Assembly (NCBI GenBank): GCA_902790015.1
Contig: CADAQF010000009.1
Location: 57,292 to 121,291 of the forward strand
Source of the DNA: an uncultured Eubacteriales bacterium
Lineage (GTDB): Bacteria; Bacillota; Clostridia; Christensenellales; Aristaeellaceae
Reading direction: 5' to 3'
Length of the DNA stretch: 64,000 nucleotides
In this document: positions 26,054 through 34,659 of the stretch, in pieces
Position numbering within the stretch: the stretch's first letter is position 1
How the letters are laid out: each line of letters begins with the position of its first letter
Position numbers and translations under genes: made by a program
Notes under the pieces: model-generated
Seen by the model: only the letters and a program-made list of their open reading frames with translations
Databases searched by the model: none
What the model was told of the DNA's origin: nothing

Positions 26054-27085
26054 ATGTGGTGGTATTTTTTAGCGCTTCTCGTTATTCCTGTCGTACTCAT
26101 GCTTCTGCTGATGCCTCCGCTGCTCAGAAGGCTCCGCGCCCTTAAATTCGGCCAGACGATCTACGACCTGGGCCCACAGCACCAGCAAAAGCAGGGCACG
26201 CCCAATATGGGCGGCATCCTGATCGGCGGCATCACGGCCGCGGCGACCGTGTGCTTTGCGCTTACTCAGCTGATAAGGTCCCATACGCCGCTTTTTTCCG
26301 CGGACAATTATCTGTTTCCCCTTTTGTGGATCACCCTGGGCTCCATGGCCATCGGCTTCGCGGACGATTACATCAAGGATGTCAAAAAGCGCCACGACGG
26401 CCTTTCCCCCAGGCAGAAGCTCGTGCTGCAGCTGGCGGTGGGGCTCCTCTTTTCCCTGTACTGCTTCCGTTTTGTGGGTTCTGAGATCCTTCTGCCCTTT
26501 ACGCAGCGCACTCTGGACCTGGGCTGGTTTTATATCCCCGTCATGACCCTGCTGGTCATGTTCATGACCAACAGCGCCAACCTGCAGGACGGGCTGGACG
26601 GGCTTCTTTCCACCGTCACCCTCGTGGGGATGCTCGCCTTCGGCGCCCTGGTGCTGGCCCTGAGCGACGCCGCGGGGCTTTCCGGCATCAGCCGTCTTCT
26701 GCTCACCGGCGCCTGCCTGGCCCTGTGCGGAAGCGTCCTGGGCTTTCTGTACTTCAACCACTACCCCGCCAAAATATTCATGGGCGACACCGGCAGCATG
26801 TTCATCGGCGGCATGATGGTGGGCGTCGGGATGCTGTCCAAATGCCAGTTCCCGATGCTTCTGTTCTGCTTCACCTCCGTCATGTCCTCCGTATCCGTGA
26901 TGCTGCAGGTGGGCTATTTCAAGCTCACCCACGGCAAGCGCCTGTTCAAAATGTCCCCCATCCACCATCATTTTGAAAAATGCGGCATGAAGGAAACGCA
27001 GATCGTGCTGATGTACGCGGCCGTCACCATCGTCACGTCCCTGCTGGGCGTGTGGATGATGAGCCCGTGGCTTTCCGCCCGCTGA
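26054..27085 (+). CDS. mraY: Phospho-N-acetylmuramoyl-pentapeptide transferase MraY
   Basis: Forms lipid I on undecaprenyl phosphate in the inner leaflet. The 343-residue protein is a ten-segment membrane protein with the catalytic FADDYIKD motif (about residue 100), NSANLQDGLDGL and GDTGSMFIGG, and the MSPIHHHFEKCG loop near the C-terminus. murF, its usual upstream neighbour, is not here. Confidence 0.96.
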   Translation: MWWYFLALLVIPVVLMLLLMPPLLRRLRALKFGQTIYDLGPQHQQKQGTPNMGGILIGGITAAATVCFALTQLIRSHTPLFSADNYLFPLLWITLGSMAIGFADDYIKDVKKRHDGLSPRQKLVLQLAVGLLFSLYCFRFVGSEILLPFTQRTLDLGWFYIPVMTLLVMFMTNSANLQDGLDGLLSTVTLVGMLAFGALVLALSDAAGLSGISRLLLTGACLALCGSVLGFLYFNHYPAKIFMGDTGSMFIGGMMVGVGMLSKCQFPMLLFCFTSVMSSVSVMLQVGYFKLTHGKRLFKMSPIHHHFEKCGMKETQIVLMYAAVTIVTSLLGVWMMSPWLSAR

Positions 27086-27098
27086 GGAGGTTTTTCTG

Positions 27099-28517
27099 AT
27101 GGACACAGCTTCTTCCCGTGACCTTTTTGCCGGGTCGGCCCAGGGCCCCCGGCCCTTTGATTATTCCGGAAAAAGGGTGCTCGTGGTCGGCATGGCCCGA
27201 AGCGGCGTGGACGCGTCGCAGCTTTTGCTCCGCCTGTCCGCCGTTCCCCTGCTCAACGACAGAAAAGACCGCGCCGCTTTGGGCCCGGCCCTCGACTGCT
27301 TTGAAAACACCCCCGCCGAATGGCATCTGGGCGAGGATCCTGTAACGCTGCTCAGTCAGGCGGACGCAGTGCTTATAAGCCCCGGCGTCCCCATCGACGC
27401 GCCGGTGGTGCTCAGGGCGAAGGAGATGGGGCTGTACGTGCTGGGCGAGCTCGAATTTGCGTTCCAGCAGGCGCAGGGCACGATGATCGGCATCACCGGC
27501 ACCAACGGCAAGACCACCACCGTGACCCTGCTGGGCGAGATCTGCAAAGCCGCCGGCCGGCGCACCTTCGTATCCGGCAATATCGGCGACCCGCTGAGCG
27601 GCGTCGCCCCGCAAAGCCGCCCCGGCGACATGCTGGTCACGGAGATCTCCTCCTTCCAGCTGGAAAGCATCGACACCTTCCGCCCGCATGTGGCCGCCGT
27701 GCTCAACGTGACGGAGGATCATCTGATCCGCCATTACACCATGGAAAACTATATCGCCGTCAAGCGGCGCGTGTTTGAAAACCAGACCGCGGAGGATTTC
27801 GCCGTCCTGAATGCCGACGACCCGCTCTGCGTCGGGATGGCCCGGGGGCTCAAAGCGCAGGTTTTCTGGTTCTCGCGCCTCCGGCAGGACCTGCCCGGCG
27901 CCTTTGTAAAAGACGGCGTCATCACCGTGTCCTGTCAGGGCCGGGAAACGCCCGTCTGCCCCGCGAAGGACGTCTTTATCCCCGGCGCGCACAACCTTGA
28001 AAACGCCCTGGCCGCCGTGATGATGGCCTTTCTGCTCGATATTCCCGCCCCCGTCATCGCGCAGACGCTGCGTACCTTCCAGGGCGTGGAGCACCGCATC
28101 GAGTTCGTGCGGGAGGTGGACGGCGTCCGCTACATCAACGATTCCAAGGGCACCAACGCCGATTCCACGGTCAAAGCCATCGATACCATGACCGCCCCCA
28201 CCGTGCTCATACTGGGCGGGTACGACAAGCACGTGTCCTTCCGAAGCCTCGCCCGGCACATCGTCTCCTCCCCCCAGATCGAGCAGGTGGTCGTCCTCGG
28301 CGCCACCCGGGCCCAGCTGGTCAGGGAGCTGAGCGAAGCGGGGTTCTCCCGCATCTATGAGGCGGACAGCTTTGAGGAGGCCGTGGAGGCCGCCCGCAGC
28401 CTTGCCCGCCGGGGCGGGAACGTGCTGCTCTCCCCCGCCTGCGCGTCGTTTGATATGTTCAGCTGTTTTGAGGAGCGGGGCGAACGCTTCAAGGAACTGG
28501 TTCGCCGTCTGTCATGA
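27099..28517 (+). CDS. murD: UDP-N-acetylmuramoylalanine:D-glutamate ligase MurD
   Basis: Adds D-glutamate to UDP-MurNAc-L-Ala. The 472-residue Mur ligase has the ATP motif GITGTNGKTTTVTLL (residues about 131-145), the domain-3 motif NDSKGTNADST and the C-terminal SPACASFDMF. GAGGAGG precedes the start, 13 nt after mraY. The start has a 30-residue extension (to DYSGKRVLVVGMARSG) compared with the shortest members. Confidence 0.95.
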   Translation: MDTASSRDLFAGSAQGPRPFDYSGKRVLVVGMARSGVDASQLLLRLSAVPLLNDRKDRAALGPALDCFENTPAEWHLGEDPVTLLSQADAVLISPGVPIDAPVVLRAKEMGLYVLGELEFAFQQAQGTMIGITGTNGKTTTVTLLGEICKAAGRRTFVSGNIGDPLSGVAPQSRPGDMLVTEISSFQLESIDTFRPHVAAVLNVTEDHLIRHYTMENYIAVKRRVFENQTAEDFAVLNADDPLCVGMARGLKAQVFWFSRLRQDLPGAFVKDGVITVSCQGRETPVCPAKDVFIPGAHNLENALAAVMMAFLLDIPAPVIAQTLRTFQGVEHRIEFVREVDGVRYINDSKGTNADSTVKAIDTMTAPTVLILGGYDKHVSFRSLARHIVSSPQIEQVVVLGATRAQLVRELSEAGFSRIYEADSFEEAVEAARSLARRGGNVLLSPACASFDMFSCFEERGERFKELVRRLS

Positions 28518-29434
28518 GCAAAAGGAACAACGCGCGGCCCTCGCCGCCGGACAATCAGTTTGACCCCCTGGATCCGTCCAGCGGCTGGTATGTATCCGAA
28601 GGCGCCCCCCGCACGGACGAGGGCCCGTCCCTCCCGCCGGACGAGGGCATGCGGGACGTCCGCCGTCCCTTGGACAGCGCGCGCTCCTTTCATTCCTCCT
28701 CCCGGCGCTCCCGGACACGGGGCGTTTTGGGCAAGGCGCTTGTTTTCGTGCTCTTCCTGGCCGCCGCCTTTATCGCGCTCAATTTCACCGTTTTCCAGAT
28801 CCGCCGGGTGGAGGTCACCGGCAACCGCACCCGCACCGGGGCGCAGGTAGCCGAGCTGGCCGGGCTGACCAGCCCCGTAAGCTATTTCAGCCTCAACCGC
28901 GCAGACATTGAAAAAAAGCTTTCCGCCGACCGGTATCTGGTGCTGACCGGCCTTGAAAAGCGGTTTCCCTCCGGGGTCGTGTTGAGCGTGCGTGAAAGGG
29001 CGCTGTGCGCCAACGTCCAGTTCAACGGCATCTGGTACCTGACCGATGAAGAGGGCTTCGTGCTGGAAAAGCTCTCCCGCGATGATCCGCGCAACACCCT
29101 GCCCAAGGTGACCGGCATTCAGGTGCGCGACGCCCGCGTGGGCTACCACCTTGTGCCCGCCCGGGACGAACAGCTGGCCAGCTACCGCCTGGTCATGGCC
29201 GAGCTTTTGAGCCAGGGCTACGTGAACGAAATAAGCGAGATCAACGTCGGCGATTCTGCCCATGTCTATCTGGTCACCCGGGACCCCTTCACCGCCGATA
29301 TCGGCTGGGCCGACCAGCAGCTGATGGCCCGCATCGCTGTTTTGCGCGGCGTGGTCGGCAAGCTGCGCGAGCTGGGCCGTCAGGGCGGCATGATCGACCT
29401 GACCGATCTTGAGCAGGCCATCTACTCTCCCTGA
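28514..29434 (+). CDS. ftsQ: Cell division protein FtsQ/DivIB
   Basis: A bitopic divisome protein of 306 residues: about 75 polar, arginine- and proline-rich cytoplasmic residues, one transmembrane segment (LGKALVFVLFLAAAFIALNF), then a POTRA domain opening FQIRRVEVTGNRTRTG and a beta domain. The first codons overlap the murD stop. The long disordered N-terminus is typical of DivIB in Gram-positives. A terminator and a new promoter follow, so the operon starting at mraZ ends here. Confidence 0.9.
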   Translation: MSKRNNARPSPPDNQFDPLDPSSGWYVSEGAPRTDEGPSLPPDEGMRDVRRPLDSARSFHSSSRRSRTRGVLGKALVFVLFLAAAFIALNFTVFQIRRVEVTGNRTRTGAQVAELAGLTSPVSYFSLNRADIEKKLSADRYLVLTGLEKRFPSGVVLSVRERALCANVQFNGIWYLTDEEGFVLEKLSRDDPRNTLPKVTGIQVRDARVGYHLVPARDEQLASYRLVMAELLSQGYVNEISEINVGDSAHVYLVTRDPFTADIGWADQQLMARIAVLRGVVGKLRELGRQGGMIDLTDLEQAIYSP

Positions 29435-29500
29435 CCGTGCCATTTTGTTACAAAGCGCTTAAAAAATGTAAATTCCTTCAAAAAGTGGCGGACGCCGCCC

Positions 29501-29551
29501 CTGAAATGCCGTTTTTACCCCAAAAAAACCGGCGTTTCAGGAACTTTTTTT
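29501..29551 (+). terminator. Terminator after ftsQ
   Basis: An 11-bp stem CTGAAATGCCG / CGGCGTTTCAG (one T-G pair) with an 18-nt loop, followed by GAACTTTTTTT. It separates the mraZ-ftsQ transcript from ftsA-ftsZ. Confidence 0.75.
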
Positions 29552-29561
29552 AAATTTACTC

Positions 29562-29590
29562 TTGCCAAATCGTAACAAAAAGGTTACAAT
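29562..29590 (+). promoter_or_regulatory. Promoter of ftsA-ftsZ
   Basis: TTGCCA, 17-nt spacer, TACAAT. An inverted repeat GTAAC-N6-GTTAC (29572-29587) covers the spacer and -10, and a second perfect palindrome CTGTGA-N5-TCACAG (29615-29631) lies just downstream. Both look like operators. Confidence 0.75.
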
Positions 29591-29659
29591 TAAATGAACA
29601 ATTGGACGATTAGCCTGTGATATTGTCACAGTACACCCTTTGGCAGGGGAGATGAACGA

Positions 29660-30838
29660 ATGAAAACGATTGTTACGGCTATGGACTTTGGCACCAGCAA
29701 GCTGGTCGCCCTGGTCGCCCAGGCCGACAACCATGAGCGCTGCGATATAGTCGGCGCCGGCACGGCCGTTTATGACGGCTTCATGGACGGGCAGTGGAAC
29801 GCTCCTACGGAGCTTAACAACGCCATCCATCACGCCATCCAGGAGGCGGAGACCCAGGCCCGCGTCCGCATCAGGGACATCAACATCGGCGTTCCCGGTG
29901 AATTCTGCACCGTGCGCGCCGTGGAGGCCAAGGTGGACCTTCAGGGGGCCGATCCGCACGTCACCCTCAAGGATATTGACGAGCTTTTTGCCCGGGCCAC
30001 CGATGCCCTGGGCGAGGTGCACGGCCAGATCATCCACCGCAGCCCCGCCTGGTTCATGGTGGACGACGGCGAGAAGACCCTGGAGCCCATGAACGTGCGC
30101 GGCTTTGAGCTTCGCGCCATGGTGTCCTTCGTCATCGCCGATCAGTTTTTCATCGACGATATCCGCGCCCGCTTCAAGAAGCTGGACATCAACGTGGTCG
30201 GCTGCTTCTCCTCCCCCACCGGGCAGGCGATGCTCTTTATTCCCGACGCCGAGAGGGACCGCACGGCGATCCTGATCGACGTGGGCTACCTTACCACCGA
30301 GGTCATGACCGTCGAAGGCGACGCGCTGACCTTCCTTAAGACCATTCCCCTGGGCGGCGGCCACATCACGGCCGACCTGGCCTACGGGCTGGATGTTTCC
30401 ATGGACTCGGCTGAATCCATCAAGCGCTCCTACATCTACGGCCTTTCCGCCGGGCAGACCACCTTTGAGGCGTCGGACACCACCGGCGTTTCCCGCACCT
30501 TTGAGCGCGAGCAGGTGGAGTTGATCCAGGAGGCCCGCACGGACGAGATCTGCGAGGCCATACAGGACGCCATCAAGGAAAGCGGCGTCAAGCTCAGCAA
30601 CTGGTCCACCATTTATCTGACGGGCGGCGGCCTGGCCATCAACCGCGGCGGGCGGGATTATCTGTCCGCCAAGCTCGAGCGCCCCGTGCGCGAGCTGCCC
30701 CGCAAGGCCGTCAAGCTTTCAAGCCCCGCCTATTCCAGCGCCCTGGGCCTGCTGGACCTAGTCATCGACACGGTCACGGCCAACCGTTCCGCTGCCGGCG
30801 GCCTGACAGGCTTCTTCCGCAACCTGTTCGGCGGTTAA
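29660..30838 (+). CDS. ftsA: Cell division protein FtsA
   Basis: Actin-like ATPase that ties FtsZ to the membrane. The 392-residue protein has the phosphate-1 motif [13 protein letters not shown], the phosphate-2 region [13 protein letters not shown] and the adenosine motif [12 protein letters not shown]. It ends in [13 protein letters not shown], an amphipathic helix of the kind FtsA uses for membrane binding. The 1C/SHS2 region is at about residues 85-160. It is somewhat shorter than E. coli FtsA (420). It is 22 nt before ftsZ. Confidence 0.92.
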   Translation: MKTIVTAMDFGTSKLVALVAQADNHERCDIVGAGTAVYDGFMDGQWNAPTELNNAIHHAIQEAETQARVRIRDINIGVPGEFCTVRAVEAKVDLQGADPHVTLKDIDELFARATDALGEVHGQIIHRSPAWFMVDDGEKTLEPMNVRGFELRAMVSFVIADQFFIDDIRARFKKLDINVVGCFSSPTGQAMLFIPDAERDRTAILIDVGYLTTEVMTVEGDALTFLKTIPLGGGHITADLAYGLDVSMDSAESIKRSYIYGLSAGQTTFEASDTTGVSRTFEREQVELIQEARTDEICEAIQDAIKESGVKLSNWSTIYLTGGGLAINRGGRDYLSAKLERPVRELPRKAVKLSSPAYSSALGLLDLVIDTVTANRSAAGGLTGFFRNLFGG

Positions 30839-30860
30839 GTTCACAAGAGGAGGTATCTGT

Positions 30861-32276
30861 ATGCCTTTCGAAGTCAAAGTAGATCAGTCTTCCTTCGCCT
30901 CGATCAAGGTGGTCGGCTGCGGCGGCGGCGGCACCAACGCCGTCAACCGCATGGTGGACGCCAACCTGAAGGGCGTTGAATTTATCGCCATCAATACGGA
31001 CCGTCAGGCGCTCTCCCTTTCCAAAGCGCAGACCAAGATCCAGATCGGCGACAAGCTGACCAAGGGCCTCGGCGCCGGCGCCATCCCCGATATCGGCCGC
31101 CGCGCCGCCGAGGAAAGCCGGGAGGAGATCTCCCAGGCCCTCAAAGGAGCCGACCTGGTCTTTGTCACCGCCGGTATGGGCGGCGGCACGGGCACCGGCG
31201 CCGCGCCCATCGTGTCCGAGGTCGCCAAGGAACTCAACTGCCTGACCATCGCCGTGGTCACCAAGCCCTTCACCTTTGAGGGCAAGCAGCGCATGAAGAA
31301 CGCCGAAATGGGCATCAACGAGCTCAAGCAGTCCGTGGATACCCTTGTGGTCATCCCCAACGACCGGCTTTTGCAGGTGGTCAGCAAGGGCACCACGATG
31401 CTGGACGCCTTTAAGATCGCCGACGACGTGCTGCGTCAGGGCATCCAGGGCATTTCCGACCTCATCGCCGTTCCCGCCCTGATCAATCTGGACTTTGCCG
31501 ACGTCAAGACCGTCATGGAATCCGGCGGCATGGCCCATATGGGCATCGGCACCGGCTCGGGCGAGACCCGCACCATGGACGCCGCCCGCAACGCCATCGC
31601 CAGCCCCCTGCTGGAGACCAAGATCGACGGCGCCCGTTCCGTGCTGATCAACGTGACCGGCGGCGAGGACATGAGCATCATGGACATCAACGAGGCCGCC
31701 AACCTCATCATGGAATCCGCCGACAGCGAAGCCAACATCATCTTCGGCGCCGGCATCGATCCCGAGCTCAAGGACGAGGTCCGCATCACGGTCATCGCCA
31801 CCGGCTTTGAGAAGAGCTCCTTCAACCAGGCACCCAAGAAAAAGCCGGTCGCCCGTCCCGCCGCCGTTCCCTACGGCGCGGCCATCCCCTCCTACAATCC
31901 TTACGAGAATCGTTCCCGTCTGGAGCAGCCGGCTCCCGCCGCCCCCGTGCAGCCCGCCGTTCAGCCCGAACCGGTTTCCTTCGAAGCGCCCAGTCCGGCC
32001 GGCTATGAAAGCGACGCCGTCCAGTTCGGCAGCGCGGCGCGGCCCACTCCGCCCGCCGCCCAGCCCACCGCCGCTCCGGCGCCCTATCAGCCCTTCGTTC
32101 CCCAGCCGCAGACGGCTCCCAGCTATTCCTTCCAGCCCTATCAGGCGCCCCAGTACAGCAATAATCCTGCTCCCTACTCCGCGCCCGCCGTGGAACAGCC
32201 CACCGTCCAGCCCGCTCCCAACGCCAAAGATGACCTGGGCGTCCCCGCCTACCTGCGCAGGGATCGCAAGCGCTGA
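30861..32276 (+). CDS. ftsZ: Cell division protein FtsZ
   Basis: Tubulin-like GTPase that forms the Z ring. The 471-residue product has the N-terminal [13 protein letters not shown], the GTP-binding T4 loop [10 protein letters not shown] at about residue 108 and the T7 loop region [11 protein letters not shown]. Residues about 320-455 form a long linker rich in proline, glutamine and alanine, and the protein ends in the conserved C-terminal peptide [11 protein letters not shown] that binds FtsA. Usual FtsZ linkers are 30-100 residues, so this one is at the long end. AGGAGG precedes the start. Confidence 0.97.
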   Translation: MPFEVKVDQSSFASIKVVGCGGGGTNAVNRMVDANLKGVEFIAINTDRQALSLSKAQTKIQIGDKLTKGLGAGAIPDIGRRAAEESREEISQALKGADLVFVTAGMGGGTGTGAAPIVSEVAKELNCLTIAVVTKPFTFEGKQRMKNAEMGINELKQSVDTLVVIPNDRLLQVVSKGTTMLDAFKIADDVLRQGIQGISDLIAVPALINLDFADVKTVMESGGMAHMGIGTGSGETRTMDAARNAIASPLLETKIDGARSVLINVTGGEDMSIMDINEAANLIMESADSEANIIFGAGIDPELKDEVRITVIATGFEKSSFNQAPKKKPVARPAAVPYGAAIPSYNPYENRSRLEQPAPAAPVQPAVQPEPVSFEAPSPAGYESDAVQFGSAARPTPPAAQPTAAPAPYQPFVPQPQTAPSYSFQPYQAPQYSNNPAPYSAPAVEQPTVQPAPNAKDDLGVPAYLRRDRKR

Positions 32277-32296
32277 TCCGCTTGCAGCCATATAAT

Positions 32297-32343
32297 ATGC
32301 GCCGCGGCCTGCACCCTTTACGGGTGTCCTGGCCGCGGCGCAT
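32297..32343 (+). terminator. Large hairpin after ftsZ
   Basis: A perfect 13-bp stem ATGCGCCGCGGCC / GGCCGCGGCGCAT encloses a second hairpin CACCC-TTTA-CGGGTG. There is no T-run, so it may end or stabilise the ftsZ mRNA rather than act as a simple intrinsic terminator. Confidence 0.6.
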
Positions 32344-32410
32344 TGCGTTAACCGGTATTACTGTTTGAACTCGATTTTAAGAATAATCTTCATTTCCGCC
32401 ATACTGCCGC

Positions 32411-32755
32411 TCAGGCGTGCGCGGCTGCCAGTTTTTCATCAACGGCTTGTGCAATGAATGCGTTTAAGGTCTGATCATGGGCAAGCGCATAGATGGCCGC
32501 ACGACGGTGAAGTTCTGAGCCGATCCGGATGTTGAAGCTGCCTTTGTACGCGACTTCAGGCGCTGTTCCTTCTTCAGCGCATGCCGCAAGATACTCATCG
32601 ACCGCGCCATGAAAGTCAGCGACGAGTTCAGATACCGTGGTCCCTTCATAGGAAATAAGGGAACGGATGCCCTGCACTTTTCCGAAGAGCACATTATCAT
32701 TTTCAGAAAACTCCACGCTGCCGATATACCCCTTGTATTCCATCGTGTTATTCAT
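32411..32755 (-). CDS. hicB: HicB-family antitoxin
   Basis: The 114-residue protein opens with the degenerate RNase-H-like HicB fold (MEYKGYIGSVEFSENDNVLFGKVQGI, residues 5-60) and ends with a DNA-binding ribbon-helix-helix segment (GSFNIRIGSELHRRAAIYALAHD). It would neutralise the HicA-type mRNA-cutting toxin and repress its own promoter. The start shares one base with the toxin stop (TGATG). The frame is intact, unlike that of the toxin next to it. Confidence 0.88.
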   Translation of the reverse strand: MNNTMEYKGYIGSVEFSENDNVLFGKVQGIRSLISYEGTTVSELVADFHGAVDEYLAACAEEGTAPEVAYKGSFNIRIGSELHRRAAIYALAHDQTLNAFIAQAVDEKLAAAHA

Positions 32756-33010
32756 CAGATCAGTCCCTCCTGTTCCAATTGCTCGATCAGCTGCCTGACC
32801 TGGTATTCAAGGAGTTCCTTCCTTGGATGCGGTTTATGCAGCAAAATCTTGGCCGAATGCTCATCGCTTGTAAACATGACCCTGGACCCGCTGGTGCGGC
32901 CTTTGTTGCTTCTCTTGTAAGCAAAATAGCCCAGCAGCGTTTCGGCGTCATCGAAGGTGAAGTCTTTTGGATTCGACTAGCTTCAGTATAAGTTTTTCCT
33001 TCTGACCCAA
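32755..33010 (-). pseudogene. HicA-like toxin gene with a frameshift
   Basis: Starting at TTG 33010 (AGGAGG 9 nt upstream, CCTCCT at 33020-33025 on the plus strand) the frame reads MGQKEKLILKLVES, then is lost. In the +1 frame the product continues as PKDFTFDDAETLLGYF, then a region with NKGRTSGSRVMF and LLHKPHPRKELLEY and ends in LEQEGLI at 32755, matching HicA-like toxins of about 85 residues. The break lies at GAATCCAAAAGAC: restoring one more AATCC unit gives VESNPKDFTF in one frame. So the likely event is collapse of a 5-nt tandem repeat. A +1 frame in a live toxin cannot be ruled out without resequencing. Confidence 0.78.
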
Positions 33011-33033
33011 TGCGCTTCACCTCCTGTGCTCTC

Positions 33034-33062
33034 ATTGTAGCACAGGGCGAAGAAATATGCAA
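33034..33062 (-). promoter_or_regulatory. Promoter of the hicAB locus
   Basis: Minus-strand TTGCAT, 17-nt spacer, TACAAT, ending 24 nt before the toxin start. The palindromic operator overlaps the -35. Confidence 0.8.
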
Positions 33063-33076
33063 CTGTATTCAGTTGC
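33059..33076. promoter_or_regulatory. Palindromic operator of the hicAB locus
   Basis: GCAACTG-TATT-CAGTTGC is a perfect 7-bp inverted repeat that overlaps the -35 box. It is the expected type of site for the ribbon-helix-helix part of HicB to repress the locus. Confidence 0.7.
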
Positions 33077-33280
33077 AGTAAGCGTTTTGACATGAGAACA
33101 GCAGACCATGATCTTCTGATCCCTCCGATAACCTGTACCGTGTGTATCTTGAGCGCAGCGTTGATCCCTTCAGCGCTCATCCTCCTGCTTGCGGTCATCC
33201 CTCCGCAGTTCAGGAAGCTACGTTCTTTCCCTTTTTCCCACTTTCCTCCCCTGTCCCCCCACAAAAAGCGCAGAAAAAAC

Positions 33281-33306
33281 AAAAAAGCACCGAAAACCGG
33301 TGCTTT
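33281..33306 (-). terminator. Terminator of the zinc-ribbon/metallophosphoesterase pair
   Basis: Minus-strand stem AAAGCACCG / CGGTGCTTT with a GTTTT loop, running into TTTTTT, 22 nt after the metallophosphoesterase stop. Confidence 0.88.
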
Positions 33307-33328
33307 GTTGGTATTCATTCTCCACTTT

Positions 33329-34054
33329 TCACGTTTGTCTCCCCACCGGGGCCGTTACCTGCACGTCCTGCCTGATCAGCGCCAGGGAAAAGTGGATCTG
33401 GTCGCAGGCCACGCAGTCATAGCGAACGCCGTCCAGTTCCCCGTTGAAGGCGGACCTCCCGGCGGGCCCGTGCAGATGGCCGTAAACCAGCCTTTTTACA
33501 TGGTGCTCGCTCAGAAGCCGGCTTACGGGGGTCGGCGCGCCGTCCTCCGGCAGAGGCGGGTAGTGCATCATGGCGATCAGCTCGCCCCCCAGCCTGTCCG
33601 CCGCCTCCAGCGACAGCCTGAGCCGCCCCACCTCGCGCTCGAATATCCTGACGTCGTCCGCCGTCGCCCCGCTGGTGCCCGGCAGCGTCCACCCGCGGGT
33701 GCCGCAGACCGTGACGTCCCCAAAGCGCAGCGCGTCGTTCTGTATGGCATACATGCCCCGGGGCAGCACGCTTCTCAGCCTCCCTATGCCGGACCACCAG
33801 TAGTCGTGGTTGCCCCGGCACAGCACCTTGAGCCCCGGCAGCCTGCCGATGGTCTCCAGGTCCGTCCGGGCCTGCTCCAGCTGCATCGCCCAGGAGATAT
33901 CCCCCGGGATCAGCACCAGGTCGTCCTCACACACCCGGGCCAGCCAGTCCGCGCTGATTTTTTCGAAATGCCCCGTCCATTGGGGGCCGAAAACGTCCAT
34001 CGGCTTTTCGCCCGCGCTGTCCAGATGCAGGTCCCCTATCGCAAAAACGTTCAC
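33329..34054 (-). CDS. Metallophosphoesterase
   Basis: A 241-residue cytoplasmic calcineurin-like phosphoesterase with the full metal set: GDLHLD (residues 7-12), PGDISW, GNHDYWW, MMHYPP and YGHLHG. It belongs to a compact bacterial family of unknown substrate. It is encoded 3 nt after the zinc-ribbon gene and terminated by the hairpin at 33281-33306. Confidence 0.88.
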   Translation of the reverse strand: MNVFAIGDLHLDSAGEKPMDVFGPQWTGHFEKISADWLARVCEDDLVLIPGDISWAMQLEQARTDLETIGRLPGLKVLCRGNHDYWWSGIGRLRSVLPRGMYAIQNDALRFGDVTVCGTRGWTLPGTSGATADDVRIFEREVGRLRLSLEAADRLGGELIAMMHYPPLPEDGAPTPVSRLLSEHHVKRLVYGHLHGPAGRSAFNGELDGVRYDCVACDQIHFSLALIRQDVQVTAPVGRQT

Positions 34055-34057
34055 CGG

Positions 34058-34483
34058 TCACTCGCCTTCGCCATCGTCTTTGTCGTTTTCTTCCTCTTCC
34101 TCGTCCTCGCCCATGGCTTCCAGCGAAAGCTCCTGATTGATCTCATGGTACTCGCTGCCCGGAATATCGTCGCTGATCTCGGGCATGATCTCGTCCATGG
34201 AACTGACCGGATCGATCTCGTTCAGCGCGTCCTCGCTGACGGCATGCGTCTCCTCGCCGTCGGCCAGTTCGTCTTCCTTGTCGCCGTCCGTATCGTGCAT
34301 TTCCTTATAGCAGACATAGCAGATATCCCGCCCCGGCATCGCCGGGCGTTCGTTGCAGATGGTGCACATTTCAGGCTCGTCGTGGCTGATGTCGCCCATC
34401 ATCTCCTGCTTGCAGATCTTGCAGTATCCTTCGGATTCTTCGATGTAATTGAGTTCACACCGGGGGCACAGAATATATGCCAA
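34058..34483 (-). CDS. Zinc-ribbon protein with acidic C-terminus
   Basis: The 141-residue product has three CxxC-type pairs in the first 60 residues (CPRC, CKIC, CTIC, CYVC: eight cysteines in all), enough for two zinc sites, and then about 80 residues dominated by Glu and Asp (tail GEDEEEEENDKDDGEGE). The start is a TTG at 34483 with GGAGGG upstream. I do not recognise a function; the layout suggests a nucleic-acid or protein-binding adaptor. It is the first gene of a two-gene unit with the metallophosphoesterase. Confidence 0.72.
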   Translation of the reverse strand: MAYILCPRCELNYIEESEGYCKICKQEMMGDISHDEPEMCTICNERPAMPGRDICYVCYKEMHDTDGDKEDELADGEETHAVSEDALNEIDPVSSMDEIMPEISDDIPGSEYHEINQELSLEAMGEDEEEEENDKDDGEGE

Positions 34484-34555
34484 GGCCGTTCCCTCCAGTA
34501 ATTCCGGCCCCGCAGGGCCAATTCATATTCTCTTTCCTTATGGAAAGGCAACGGG

Positions 34556-34584
34556 ATTATACAACGAATCACCCGTAATTGCAA
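34556..34584 (-). promoter_or_regulatory. Promoter of the zinc-ribbon gene
   Basis: Minus-strand TTGCAA, 17-nt spacer, TATAAT. The leader contains two small hairpins (CTTTCC-ATA-GGAAAG type and GGCCC-TGC-GGGCC type) before the TTG start. Confidence 0.8.
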
Positions 34585-34659
34585 GCCCTATTTATCCTTC
34601 AAACCAATCTTTTCTGCTCTTTTTCCGCTTCTTTTTTCCCGTTTCGGACATGGTCCGCT

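Larger units (their letters stand above)
33011..33328. other. Intergenic region: toxin-antitoxin promoter and a terminator
   Basis: 33020-33076 holds the ribosome binding site, promoter and operator of the hicAB locus. 33281-33306 is the terminator of the metallophosphoesterase gene. Between them (33077-33280) I see no gene or clear structure. Confidence 0.6.

Noticed and set aside
32787..33062. 91-codon open frame overlapping the HicA-like toxin
   Set aside because: Its translation has no HicA features. The HicA-like sequence is in another frame, ending at 32755, so this frame is a by-product of the frameshift.
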